From Treponema sp. (GTDB lineage Bacteria > Spirochaetota > Spirochaetia > Treponematales > Breznakiellaceae), in the NCBI GenBank assembly GCA_031283505.1, contig JAITBO010000379.1, forward strand, positions 1 to 13,843: a stretch of 13,843 bases of DNA, read 5' to 3'. A program made the translations under genes and the position numbers. The notes under the pieces were generated by a model. It saw nothing but the letters and a program-made list of their open reading frames with translations, had not been told where the DNA came from and searched no databases. Shown here piece after piece: positions 6,668 to 12,244 of this stretch (its first letter is position 1; each line of letters starts with the position of its first letter).

Positions 6668-6960
6668 ATCCGGTTCAGGGCTTGATGGGCCGGTTTCCCC
6701 AGCCAGAACAAACTCATACGCACAGGCTTCTATTCCTGCAGCGTCCTCCGCTTTGAACAGCTTTGCCAGTCGTTCCCGCCTCCTTCCCCGCGTTCTTCCG
6801 CATACCGTTGCGGTTTCTCACCATAGTCCGTTTCGTTAAATCTAGCCCTACATACCTTTGTCCTTCCTTAACTTACTTCTGCTTTATAACTCACCTGAGG
6901 CTCCGGAGTCAAACTTGAAGAAATTTAACCATGAACCTCATCGGACCGGTGGTCCGCAAC
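6272..6960 (-). mobile_element. Decayed group II intron (class C-like), minus strand
   Basis: Besides the maturase fragment, the RNA parts of the intron show. The minus strand has a domain VI-like hairpin and a CTACCCGAC end (6280-6272), whose final AC fits the AY intron terminus. A CACGTCCGGGTCTG segment (6324-6311) looks like the 3' strand of domain V, and GCGGATG just upstream looks like its 5' strand, though the tip between them is longer than the standard 34-base domain V. At 6880-6871 the minus strand has GCAGAAGTAA, a block typical of domain I in class C introns. A hairpin CGGACC-ACC-GGTCCG (6956-6942) and GTTGCGG (6960-6954) could be the 5' end, but this boundary is uncertain. Most of the protein gene is deleted. 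It follows murJ in the same orientation. Confidence 0.55.
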
Positions 6961-7178
6961 TTCGCGAACAAACTGGATTTAGCCTCAAAAGCTCGTGTTA
7001 TTCCTATGGTTAGTGGTTCATATTATTTTTCCTGCATAACATGAGTTATTAAGACAGACGGGGCGGCGGTTTTTTTATACGGATGTAAGAATCCCGGCAA
7101 GGTACAGGTTTACAGGCGGAAGCGTTGGGGGTAGGCCGGTGGCCCGGCCTCAGGAAGCTCTCCCCCTCCGACTGTCTC
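6961..7178. other. Non-coding region between intron relic and the murJ stop
   Basis: No gene is called here. A 37-codon plus-strand frame from an ATG at 6931 has no ribosome binding site or recognisable content. The region has an AT-rich part (7015-7055), a T7 run on the plus strand near 7071-7077 without a matching hairpin, and the GC palindrome at 7133-7150. It is the 3' untranslated region of the murJ operon. Confidence 0.5.
7133..7150. repeat. Perfect 7-bp GC hairpin just after murJ
   Basis: AGGCCGG (7133-7139) and CCGGCCT (7144-7150) surround a 4-base loop, about 29 bases after the murJ stop on the minus strand. The bases that follow on either strand are not a T-run, so it is not a standard intrinsic terminator. 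It may still mark the operon's 3' end by pausing RNA polymerase or protecting the mRNA. Confidence 0.5.
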
Positions 7179-8795
7179 TTACTTCCGCCGTCCGCGTAGC
7201 ATCCCCGCAAGGGCACGGAACTGTTTATCCCGGCTCAGGGCAAGGAGGAGGACCCCTATGGCGGTGAAAACCAGGGCGGTGACCGTGAAAGGGATGCCAT
7301 AGGTGACGAAACGCCCTCTGCCCGCAAGCCGGCTTATGAGAAAGGACTTGAGGTACACCACGGGGACGGCCGCGATTGCCGAAAAGAGGGCCAGCTTCAG
7401 GGTGTAAACCAGCGCCGATTTCAGCGCCCTGCCCACCGCTATACGGGGGTTTCTTCCCAGAAATGCGAGAAGAAGGGCGGTGTTTACCGCGCCAGCCACG
7501 GTAAGGGCCAGGGCTATCCCCGCTCCCCGGAAGGGGCCTGCCAGGAGCACGGCCAGGGTCATATTCACAGCGAAGGAGATGATACCTGCCAAGGCGGGGG
7601 ATCTGGAATCGCTCTGGGCGTAGAAGGCCGGAGCCAGGATGCGGTTTAGGGCGATGAACAAAAGGCCCGGCATATGGCAGCGGAAAGCCGAACAGGTAAG
7701 AGCTACGGAAGTTTCATCGAAACTCCGGGACTGGAAGAGAAGGCGTATCAGGGCCTCCCCCTGGGCCAGAGAAAAGAAGGTGACCGGCACGGTGATGAGG
7801 GCGATGATGTCCATGGCCGTGAGGAGCCGTTCGTTGTAGCGGTCCCATTTGCCGGTTTTGGCGTCCTCCGCCAGGTCCGGAAGGAGTACCGTCCCTATGG
7901 AAACCGCGAAAACCCCCAGACTGAGTTCCTGGAGCCTGAGGGAGTATTGCAGGCTGGACACCACTCCTTCCCCGGCGTTTCCCGCCAGAGCGGTGGAAAC
8001 CAGGTCGTTGAGCTGGTAGGCCGCCATTCCCGCGATTGTGGGTCCGATAAGACGGAGGACCTTCCTGGTTCCGGGGTTCCTAATCGCCTGCCCAAGGCCG
8101 GTGAAAAAGAGGCGGAACCCTTTTTTCCACACAAAAGGAAACTGAATCGCCGCCTCCAGGAAGCCGCCTATGAGTATGCCCCAGGCCATGGCCCTGGCAG
8201 GGTTTTGGGTGAAGGGGGAAAGCCCGTAGGCGCAGAGTATGGTTGTCAGGTTGAGGACGATAGGCGCCAGTCCCGAAGGCGCGAATACCCGGACGCTGTT
8301 CAGAATACCCTGGAGCAGGGCCGCCAGGGAGATAAAGGCCAGGAAAGGGAACATCAGCCGTGTAAGCAGGACGGTTTCATCGAATTCTTCCATACCGAAG
8401 AAGGGCACAACCAGGGGGGTGACGAGGACCCCCAGGGCAACCGCCAAAGACACGAAAAAACTCAGGAAGGTAAAGATACAGGCAAGAAATTCCCGGATGG
8501 CGGCGCGGTCGTCTTTCAGCAGGTATTCTTTGAAGGTGGGAATAAAGGCCACCGCGATAGACCCTTCTGCAAAGAGGCGGCGGAACAGGTTGGGAATCAT
8601 AAAAGCCACGGAAAAAGCGTCCGAGAGGGCGCTGGTCCCCAGAAGGCTGGCTTTGGTCATCTCCCGAACCAAGCCCAGGATGCGGGAAACCAAGGTAAGG
8701 AGGGAAAGGGTGGAGCCGTGGCGTACCAGAGTTCGGGGGGAATTTTCCCCCTCAGACCGGGCGGCGCCTTCCACAGGCGGGATAGTATCTCTCAT
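7179..8795 (-). CDS. murJ: MurJ (MviN) lipid II flippase
   Basis: This 538-residue membrane protein belongs to the MviN/MurJ branch of the MOP transporter superfamily. It moves lipid II, the undecaprenyl-linked peptidoglycan precursor, from the inner to the outer face of the cytoplasmic membrane. The signature runs from about residue 30 (SLLTLVSRILGLVRE) through SDAFSVAFMIPNLFRRLFAEGS. Aligning by spacing with E. coli MurJ, the essential R18, R24, D39, R52 and R270 correspond to R38, R44, D59, R72 and R287, all present. About 14 hydrophobic helices follow, and the basic tail ends in LRGRRK. The first 20 or so residues are an extra hydrophilic extension. The ATG overlaps the upstream gene's TGA (ATGA at 8795-8792) and has no clear ribosome binding site, so translation is probably coupled. 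It is the last gene of the three-gene minus-strand operon. Confidence 0.96.
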   Translation of the reverse strand: MRDTIPPVEGAARSEGENSPRTLVRHGSTLSLLTLVSRILGLVREMTKASLLGTSALSDAFSVAFMIPNLFRRLFAEGSIAVAFIPTFKEYLLKDDRAAIREFLACIFTFLSFFVSLAVALGVLVTPLVVPFFGMEEFDETVLLTRLMFPFLAFISLAALLQGILNSVRVFAPSGLAPIVLNLTTILCAYGLSPFTQNPARAMAWGILIGGFLEAAIQFPFVWKKGFRLFFTGLGQAIRNPGTRKVLRLIGPTIAGMAAYQLNDLVSTALAGNAGEGVVSSLQYSLRLQELSLGVFAVSIGTVLLPDLAEDAKTGKWDRYNERLLTAMDIIALITVPVTFFSLAQGEALIRLLFQSRSFDETSVALTCSAFRCHMPGLLFIALNRILAPAFYAQSDSRSPALAGIISFAVNMTLAVLLAGPFRGAGIALALTVAGAVNTALLLAFLGRNPRIAVGRALKSALVYTLKLALFSAIAAVPVVYLKSFLISRLAGRGRFVTYGIPFTVTALVFTAIGVLLLALSRDKQFRALAGMLRGRRK

Positions 8796-9589
8796 ACCCG
8801 GAAGGCCGCCAGAGCCGCCATATCCTGAGGCCGGTTGGTGACAATCCCCGCGCAGCCCAGGCCGATCAGCCGTTCCGCCAGGGCAGGATCGTCTACAGTC
8901 CAGGGGACCAGGGGCCGTCCCTCAAGGCCGCCGATTAGAAACCGCGAAAAAACCGTCGCCTGGGCATATTCGGGCTTGATGTAATCACAGCCTGCGATAA
9001 AACGGCCCGCGCCCCAACGCAGCGCCAAGGGAACCTCCGGGTTAACGCTGTAGATCACCGCCGTGGGGATGTGGGGAGAGGCCCGCTTGAACGCCCCAAG
9101 ACACAGGGGATTGAACGACGACACGACAACCGACTCTTCGATTCCCCTTCCCATGGCCTCAAGCAGCCTTGCGGCGGCCTCCGGCAGGGGATCCTCTTTG
9201 GTCTTTCGGGATTTAAGCTCTATATCAACGTAGAGGTCCGGGCAAAATTCCTCCAGAACCTCCGCCAGCAGGGGAGGCCGCTCACCGTCAAAACCGGGGC
9301 CGAAGAAGGACCCCACGTCTATAGCCCGTATCTCCGCCAGGCTCATTTCCTCAAGCCGCCGGCCATCGCCATTGGCCCTGGCCGGGGCCGTCCGGACAAA
9401 AGTGTCGTCGTGGGCCACCACAAGCTCCCCGTCCAAAGTGATGTGAATATCCAATTCCAGACCCGCCGCACCCGACTCACGGGCCTTTCGGAAAGCCGCC
9501 ATAGTGTTTTCCGGGGCTAGGGAGGAACAGCCCCGGTGGGCAAAGAGGAGGGGCCGCTTCCGTCCGGGAAGGAGGGGCAGGCGGCTCAC
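8792..9589 (-). CDS. Glycerophosphodiester phosphodiesterase (GDPD family, cytosolic UgpQ-like)
   Basis: This 265-residue TIM-barrel enzyme would hydrolyse glycerophosphodiesters, the deacylated phospholipid head groups, to glycerol-3-phosphate and an alcohol, using a divalent metal. Family motifs are in order: FAHRG with H18-R19, PENT (26-29), ELDIH with metal ligands E45 and D47, VVAHD with catalytic H60, DIELK with E124 and K126, and the late VPWTVDD and IVTNRP blocks. No signal peptide or lipobox is present, unlike the surface GlpQ/Gpd lipoprotein known in pathogenic treponemes, so it should act in the cytoplasm. The start is a GTG (9589-9587) overlapping the upstream stop as GTGA, and its own stop overlaps murJ's ATG, so the three genes are likely translationally coupled. 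An exact substrate cannot be read from the sequence. Confidence 0.93.
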   Translation of the reverse strand: MSRLPLLPGRKRPLLFAHRGCSSLAPENTMAAFRKARESGAAGLELDIHITLDGELVVAHDDTFVRTAPARANGDGRRLEEMSLAEIRAIDVGSFFGPGFDGERPPLLAEVLEEFCPDLYVDIELKSRKTKEDPLPEAAARLLEAMGRGIEESVVVSSFNPLCLGAFKRASPHIPTAVIYSVNPEVPLALRWGAGRFIAGCDYIKPEYAQATVFSRFLIGGLEGRPLVPWTVDDPALAERLIGLGCAGIVTNRPQDMAALAAFRV

Positions 9590-10056
9590 GGGGCCTTTCC
9601 CCCATCCATTCCGGCTTTAAGAGCTTCCAGATCCGCGGCGGCTTCAAGGTCCTTAAAGTCCCCGCCGGCCCCGGCTGCGGGTTCATCCCCCGGATTTTTC
9701 CCCAGTATGATGAGAAGTTCCTGTTCCAGGAGATACGGGTCCACACTGCGTTCCCTGGCCGCCAGAGCCGGAAGCTCCCTCCGCATTTTTTCGATTTTAG
9801 CCTCCAGGTCCGCAATTTCCGCCGCCAGACCGTCAACCTTTGCCCTGATCCGTCCGGCTTCCTTCTCCGCCTCCGCCGCCAAATCCGGCGCGTCCCGGCT
9901 GCGGGCAAGCTCCGCCCGGTTTTCCCATTTATACAGATCCGCCAAAAGCCCTTCCCGGGCCTTTTCCGTCAGTTTCAGGGTAGTGACATGATGAAAAATA
10001 TATTCCTTCGCCCCGGCGGCGCTCATGCCCGAAAGATCATCCGGCCTGATTTCCAT
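9586..10056 (-). CDS. Small coiled-coil protein, unknown function, first gene of murJ operon
   Basis: This 156-residue soluble protein has no signal peptide, membrane segment or cysteine. Residues of about 25-105 are Ala/Glu/Arg/Lys/Leu-rich with heptad-like spacing. The clearest coiled coil is around 60-105 (EAEKEAGRIRAKVDGLAAEI and onward). After that come a short hydrophobic helix LLEQELLIILG and a Gly/Ala/Asp-rich, probably disordered tail. The ATG at 10056 has GGGAAGA on the minus strand about five bases upstream. It overlaps the phosphodiesterase gene by four bases. No family is recognised; coupling with an envelope lipid enzyme and MurJ suggests, but does not show, an envelope or divisome scaffold role. 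A convincing promoter was not found in the short divergent gap, although TATCAT and other -10-like sequences occur. Confidence 0.75.
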   Translation of the reverse strand: MEIRPDDLSGMSAAGAKEYIFHHVTTLKLTEKAREGLLADLYKWENRAELARSRDAPDLAAEAEKEAGRIRAKVDGLAAEIADLEAKIEKMRRELPALAARERSVDPYLLEQELLIILGKNPGDEPAAGAGGDFKDLEAAADLEALKAGMDGGKAP

Positions 10057-10164
10057 AGATTCTTCCCGTAAACCATTTAAAGATATTCAACGCTTTCTCC
10101 GATGATAAAAATCGAAAGACAAAAATTCGGCCCCGGATTTGCGGAGGTTTTCTATACTTTAATT

Positions 10165-11670
10165 ATGACAATAAATATTTGCAAGAGTTTCTCCGGTAAA
10201 CTCAAGGATTTAACATTTATAAAGTTTCTTTTACAAAATTTGGGCGCATTCTGGCCCGAAGGCCAGAACCGGGCTATCCGGGCTCCGGCCTCCTCACCCC
10301 GCGCCGCACGGCTGCGCCGCTTGCGCGGGGTTGCGGGGGCTAAACCCCTCCTATCCCTTGCGCTTTTCTGCCTGGCGCTTTTTCCCCTTCCTGCCCAAAG
10401 CGGCGAAGGGACCGGCGGCGCGGCGCAAGGCGTACCCCTTGCCAAAGGGAGGTCCGAACCCTCCGGCGCGGTCCGGCTTACCCGGGGGAATACCGGCCCT
10501 TATACCCTGACGGAACGCTCCGACTGGTCCCGGTACGAAAACGGCACATACATAGGCCATGTTTACCGCGAGGTCCGGGCCTCCATCATACCCCGGCAAA
10601 CCGGCTCGGAAGGCGCGCTGGAATATCAGGGGAACTTCTTTGTCCTGGAAGAAACCCTCCGGGATATGCGGCAGAGCGCCAGGGGAGTGGACGCGGTGAT
10701 CCCCGTGAATTTCCGCGCCAACCGCGACGGCGGCCTTACCGTTATTGACGACAAAGGTTTCCCTTCCCTCCGGGGCTTTCCCGCCTACCCCGCCGAGGCT
10801 GTGCGTCCCGGCGCTAAGTGGACCGCCGGAGGAAGCCGCGCTGTGGACCCTCTGAACCAGGGTCGCCCCGTGATAGTGCCCCTGGCCGCCGAATACGAAT
10901 ACCAGGGAACGGAACTCTACAGGGACATCCAGGTCCACCGCATCCATGCCCGGTACGCCTCCCGTTACCAGGGCCGCGCTCAAGCCCCCCGGACACCGGA
11001 TGACGCCGGTTATTTTGAGACCCTCCAGGGTACACATACCGTAGACATCCTCCTCCGGGTCTCCGATGGCCTCCCCCTCCTCATCAGGGACAACCTGGAC
11101 GAAACCTTCACCTGGCCCGGTGGCCATACCCTCCGTTTCCGGGGTTTTACTCTCACCTTTGGGGAAGGCATAGTCCCCCTGGACCGGGAAGCTTCCATAG
11201 CGGCCCTTTCCGGCGCCCTGGATGTCAGACCCCCGGAAGGCCGGAAAAAAAGCGGCGGGGGCGATGTCCGGCCTCCCCTCCATGTTCCGGGGGAAGATCC
11301 CAGCCTGGACATCGAGGCGGTTCCGGAAGGCATACGCCTTACCCTGCGGGACCTCCGTTTTGAGCCCGATTCAGCGGACCTCCTGCCCGGCGAAAAGACT
11401 CGGCTGGATGCCATAGCCCAGGCCCTTCGGGATTTCCCGGACCGCTCCTTTTTGGTGGAAGGCCATACCGCCGCAGTAGGCCGCCCGGAAGGAGAAATGA
11501 ATCTCTCCGTAGAACGGGCCCGGCGCATCGTCACGGAACTCGCCGCCCGGGGCATCCCCGAAGACAGGTTCATCTACAAAGGATCGGGAGGGACCAAACC
11601 CGTGGGGGACAACTCCGTGGAAGAAGGCCGCCGCCTGAACCGGCGCGTAGAGATTACCATATTGGAGTAA
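10165..11670 (+). CDS. Exported protein with C-terminal OmpA-like domain (possible Tp0624 relative)
   Basis: From the ATG at 10165 this is 501 residues; an in-frame ATG at 10102 or TTG at 10321 are alternatives, and none has a good ribosome binding site. A -10-like TATACT at 10153-10158 would start RNA right at 10165. A signal-peptide core lies at about 60-75 (LLSLALFCLALFPLPA) with cleavage after A77, unusually far from the start. The middle (about 105-345) is a beta-rich, unrecognised region with WxxG and proline-rich turns. The OmpA domain spans about 390-500 (RFEPDSADLL, EGHTAAVG, LSVERARRIV, GRRLNRRVEI). It normally binds peptidoglycan, but the conserved Asp of GHTD is Ala (A436), while the paired Arg (R451) remains. 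Modular layout and altered OmpA site recall T. pallidum Tp0624; this is inference. It is divergent from the murJ operon. Confidence 0.82.
   Translation: MTINICKSFSGKLKDLTFIKFLLQNLGAFWPEGQNRAIRAPASSPRAARLRRLRGVAGAKPLLSLALFCLALFPLPAQSGEGTGGAAQGVPLAKGRSEPSGAVRLTRGNTGPYTLTERSDWSRYENGTYIGHVYREVRASIIPRQTGSEGALEYQGNFFVLEETLRDMRQSARGVDAVIPVNFRANRDGGLTVIDDKGFPSLRGFPAYPAEAVRPGAKWTAGGSRAVDPLNQGRPVIVPLAAEYEYQGTELYRDIQVHRIHARYASRYQGRAQAPRTPDDAGYFETLQGTHTVDILLRVSDGLPLLIRDNLDETFTWPGGHTLRFRGFTLTFGEGIVPLDREASIAALSGALDVRPPEGRKKSGGGDVRPPLHVPGEDPSLDIEAVPEGIRLTLRDLRFEPDSADLLPGEKTRLDAIAQALRDFPDRSFLVEGHTAAVGRPEGEMNLSVERARRIVTELAARGIPEDRFIYKGSGGTKPVGDNSVEEGRRLNRRVEITILE
10249..10268. repeat. Perfect hairpin palindrome inside the 5' region of the OmpA-domain gene
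   Basis: TTCTGGCC (10249-10256) and GGCCAGAA (10261-10268) are exact inverted repeats over a CGAA loop. It sits between the AT-rich 5' end and the signal-peptide codons. If translated it encodes part of FWPEGQNR; if not, it is a leader hairpin. Confidence 0.65.
10297..10330. repeat. Second GC palindrome, REP-like, next to the signal-peptide codons
   Basis: CCCCGCGC (10297-10304) pairs with GCGCGGGG (10323-10330) around an 18-base GC-rich interior that itself can pair partly (GGC/GCC). With the hairpin at 10249-10268 it forms a GC-rich palindromic block of about 80 bases, unlike the AT-rich DNA just before it. That is the look of a dispersed palindromic element (REP/RPE-like), but no second copy was found in this window. 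Confidence 0.5.
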
Positions 11671-11746
11671 GGCGGCGCTTCAAAGGCCGGGGCATTACGT
11701 GTACGGGATAGAATGTGAAAAAGCGGTTTAATACCCCTAAGGAACT

Positions 11747-11849
11747 GTCAACGCTCAAAGGTAAGCCTTTCGGCCCCTTGCAAGGTCCACAGTAATAGCG
11801 TCAGTCACCGAAAGCTGTATGTCACATTAGGCGGTTGACGCCGTTTTTT
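11747..11849 (+). ncRNA. Candidate structured RNA or leader element with terminator-like 3' hairpin
   Basis: GTCAACGC (11747-11754) can pair with GCGGTTGAC (11831-11839) with one bulged G. Inside are a 5-bp hairpin AAAGG-TAAG-CCTTT (11757-11770) and the palindrome CCTTGCAAGG (11776-11785). The 3' arm also forms the competing hairpin GGCG-GTTGA-CGCC (11830-11842), followed by G and T6 (11844-11849). Two mutually exclusive pairings, one a terminator, are typical of attenuators, but the terminator stem is only 4 bp. No known riboswitch class was recognised. It may simply be the terminator of the OmpA-domain gene. Confidence 0.3.
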
Positions 11850-11939
11850 GATTCCCAGGCGGGTCCATACCTAAGAGTCCGTTCACCGGTCTGCGGAGGC
11901 CCTTCAGGGCGAGATTGTTGATTTTTTTTACAGAAAACC

Positions 11940-11967
11940 TTGTTTTTTTATTTTAATGAGCTATAGA
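11940..11967 (+). promoter_or_regulatory. Possible promoter for the 48-residue ORF
   Basis: TTGTTT (11940-11945), 16 bases, then TATAGA (11962-11967). The start would be near 11974, giving a leader of about 49 bases before the ATG at 12023. The region is AT-rich, so support is modest. Confidence 0.3.
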
Positions 11968-12022
11968 TATGAATGAATGTTGAATATATTTCGATCATAA
12001 ATAGCGGACAAGGAGCGTGGCG

Positions 12023-12169
12023 ATGTACGGCTGGTTAAGGACAGTTTTTCCCTCCCCGGTTTTTCTTAGTATAATTTTACCCCCCATTCTATGTAATATT
12101 TTATACTTGCTATGGAAGCGGTTACGCTTTTTCCTTTATTTTTTCTCTGCCTTTTTCTTTTCTCCATAA
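12023..12169 (+). CDS. Small hydrophobic (membrane) protein, 48 residues
   Basis: An ATG at 12023 preceded by AAGGAG (12010-12015) at seven bases spacing opens a 48-codon frame ending in TAA at 12167-12169. The product begins MYGWLRTVFPSPVF and is almost wholly hydrophobic, with a likely membrane helix at about 13-31, a basic WKRLR turn (31-35) and a second Phe-rich hydrophobic stretch (36-46). A strong intrinsic terminator begins six bases after the stop, so the ORF has the parts of a complete small gene. No family is recognised. It could be a small membrane regulator, a toxin-type peptide or a leader peptide for the lipoprotein gene 75 bases downstream. The T-rich sequence can mimic hydrophobic codons, which lowers confidence. 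Confidence 0.5.
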   Translation: MYGWLRTVFPSPVFLSIILPPILCNILYLLWKRLRFFLYFFSAFFFSP

Positions 12170-12175
12170 AACTAT

Positions 12176-12206
12176 CCCGGTTTCCCTTGCGGAGAACCGG
12201 GTTTTT
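12176..12206 (+). terminator. Strong Rho-independent terminator between small ORF and lipoprotein gene
   Basis: CCCGGTT (12176-12182) pairs with AACCGGG (12195-12201). The stem can extend inward by TCC/GGA with one bulged G around a CTTGC loop, and five T follow (12202-12206). It ends 38 bases before the favoured lipoprotein start, leaving no room for a complete promoter in between. It must therefore either end the small gene with readthrough or act as an attenuator in the lipoprotein leader. Confidence 0.8.
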
Positions 12207-12244
12207 ATATGCACTCTGCAAAAAAATTCTTTAAAGAGTTTTGT

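Larger units (their letters stand above)
11671..12022. other. Intergenic region after the OmpA-domain gene
   Basis: No protein gene of convincing length was found in these 352 bases. The first half is mixed in composition and holds several self-complementary segments (next entry). From about 11920 the DNA turns AT-rich with T7-T8 runs and contains a candidate promoter for the small ORF at 12023. Confidence 0.5.

Noticed and set aside
6215..6990. Short matches between the end of the membrane protein gene (GAGGCTAAACTTGACTCC) and sequence near 6904-6988
   Set aside because: Only 8-10 base matches in split pieces; not enough for a real inverted repeat.
6931..7041. 37-codon plus-strand frame
   Set aside because: No ribosome binding site or known motif; it lies across the presumed 5' end of the intron relic on the opposite strand.
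7674..8828. 384-codon plus-strand frame opposite murJ
   Set aside because: Antisense to an unmistakable MurJ; Gly/Glu/Arg-rich composition typical of a GC-codon shadow.
10351..11283. 310-codon minus-strand frame opposite the OmpA-domain gene
   Set aside because: The plus strand has a signal peptide and OmpA motifs; the minus-strand product is Gly/Pro-rich shadow sequence.
11747..11843. Integron attC-like site
   Set aside because: The GTCAAC and GTTGAC ends do not fit the RYYYAAC/GTTRRRY core sites, and there is no integron-type integrase here.
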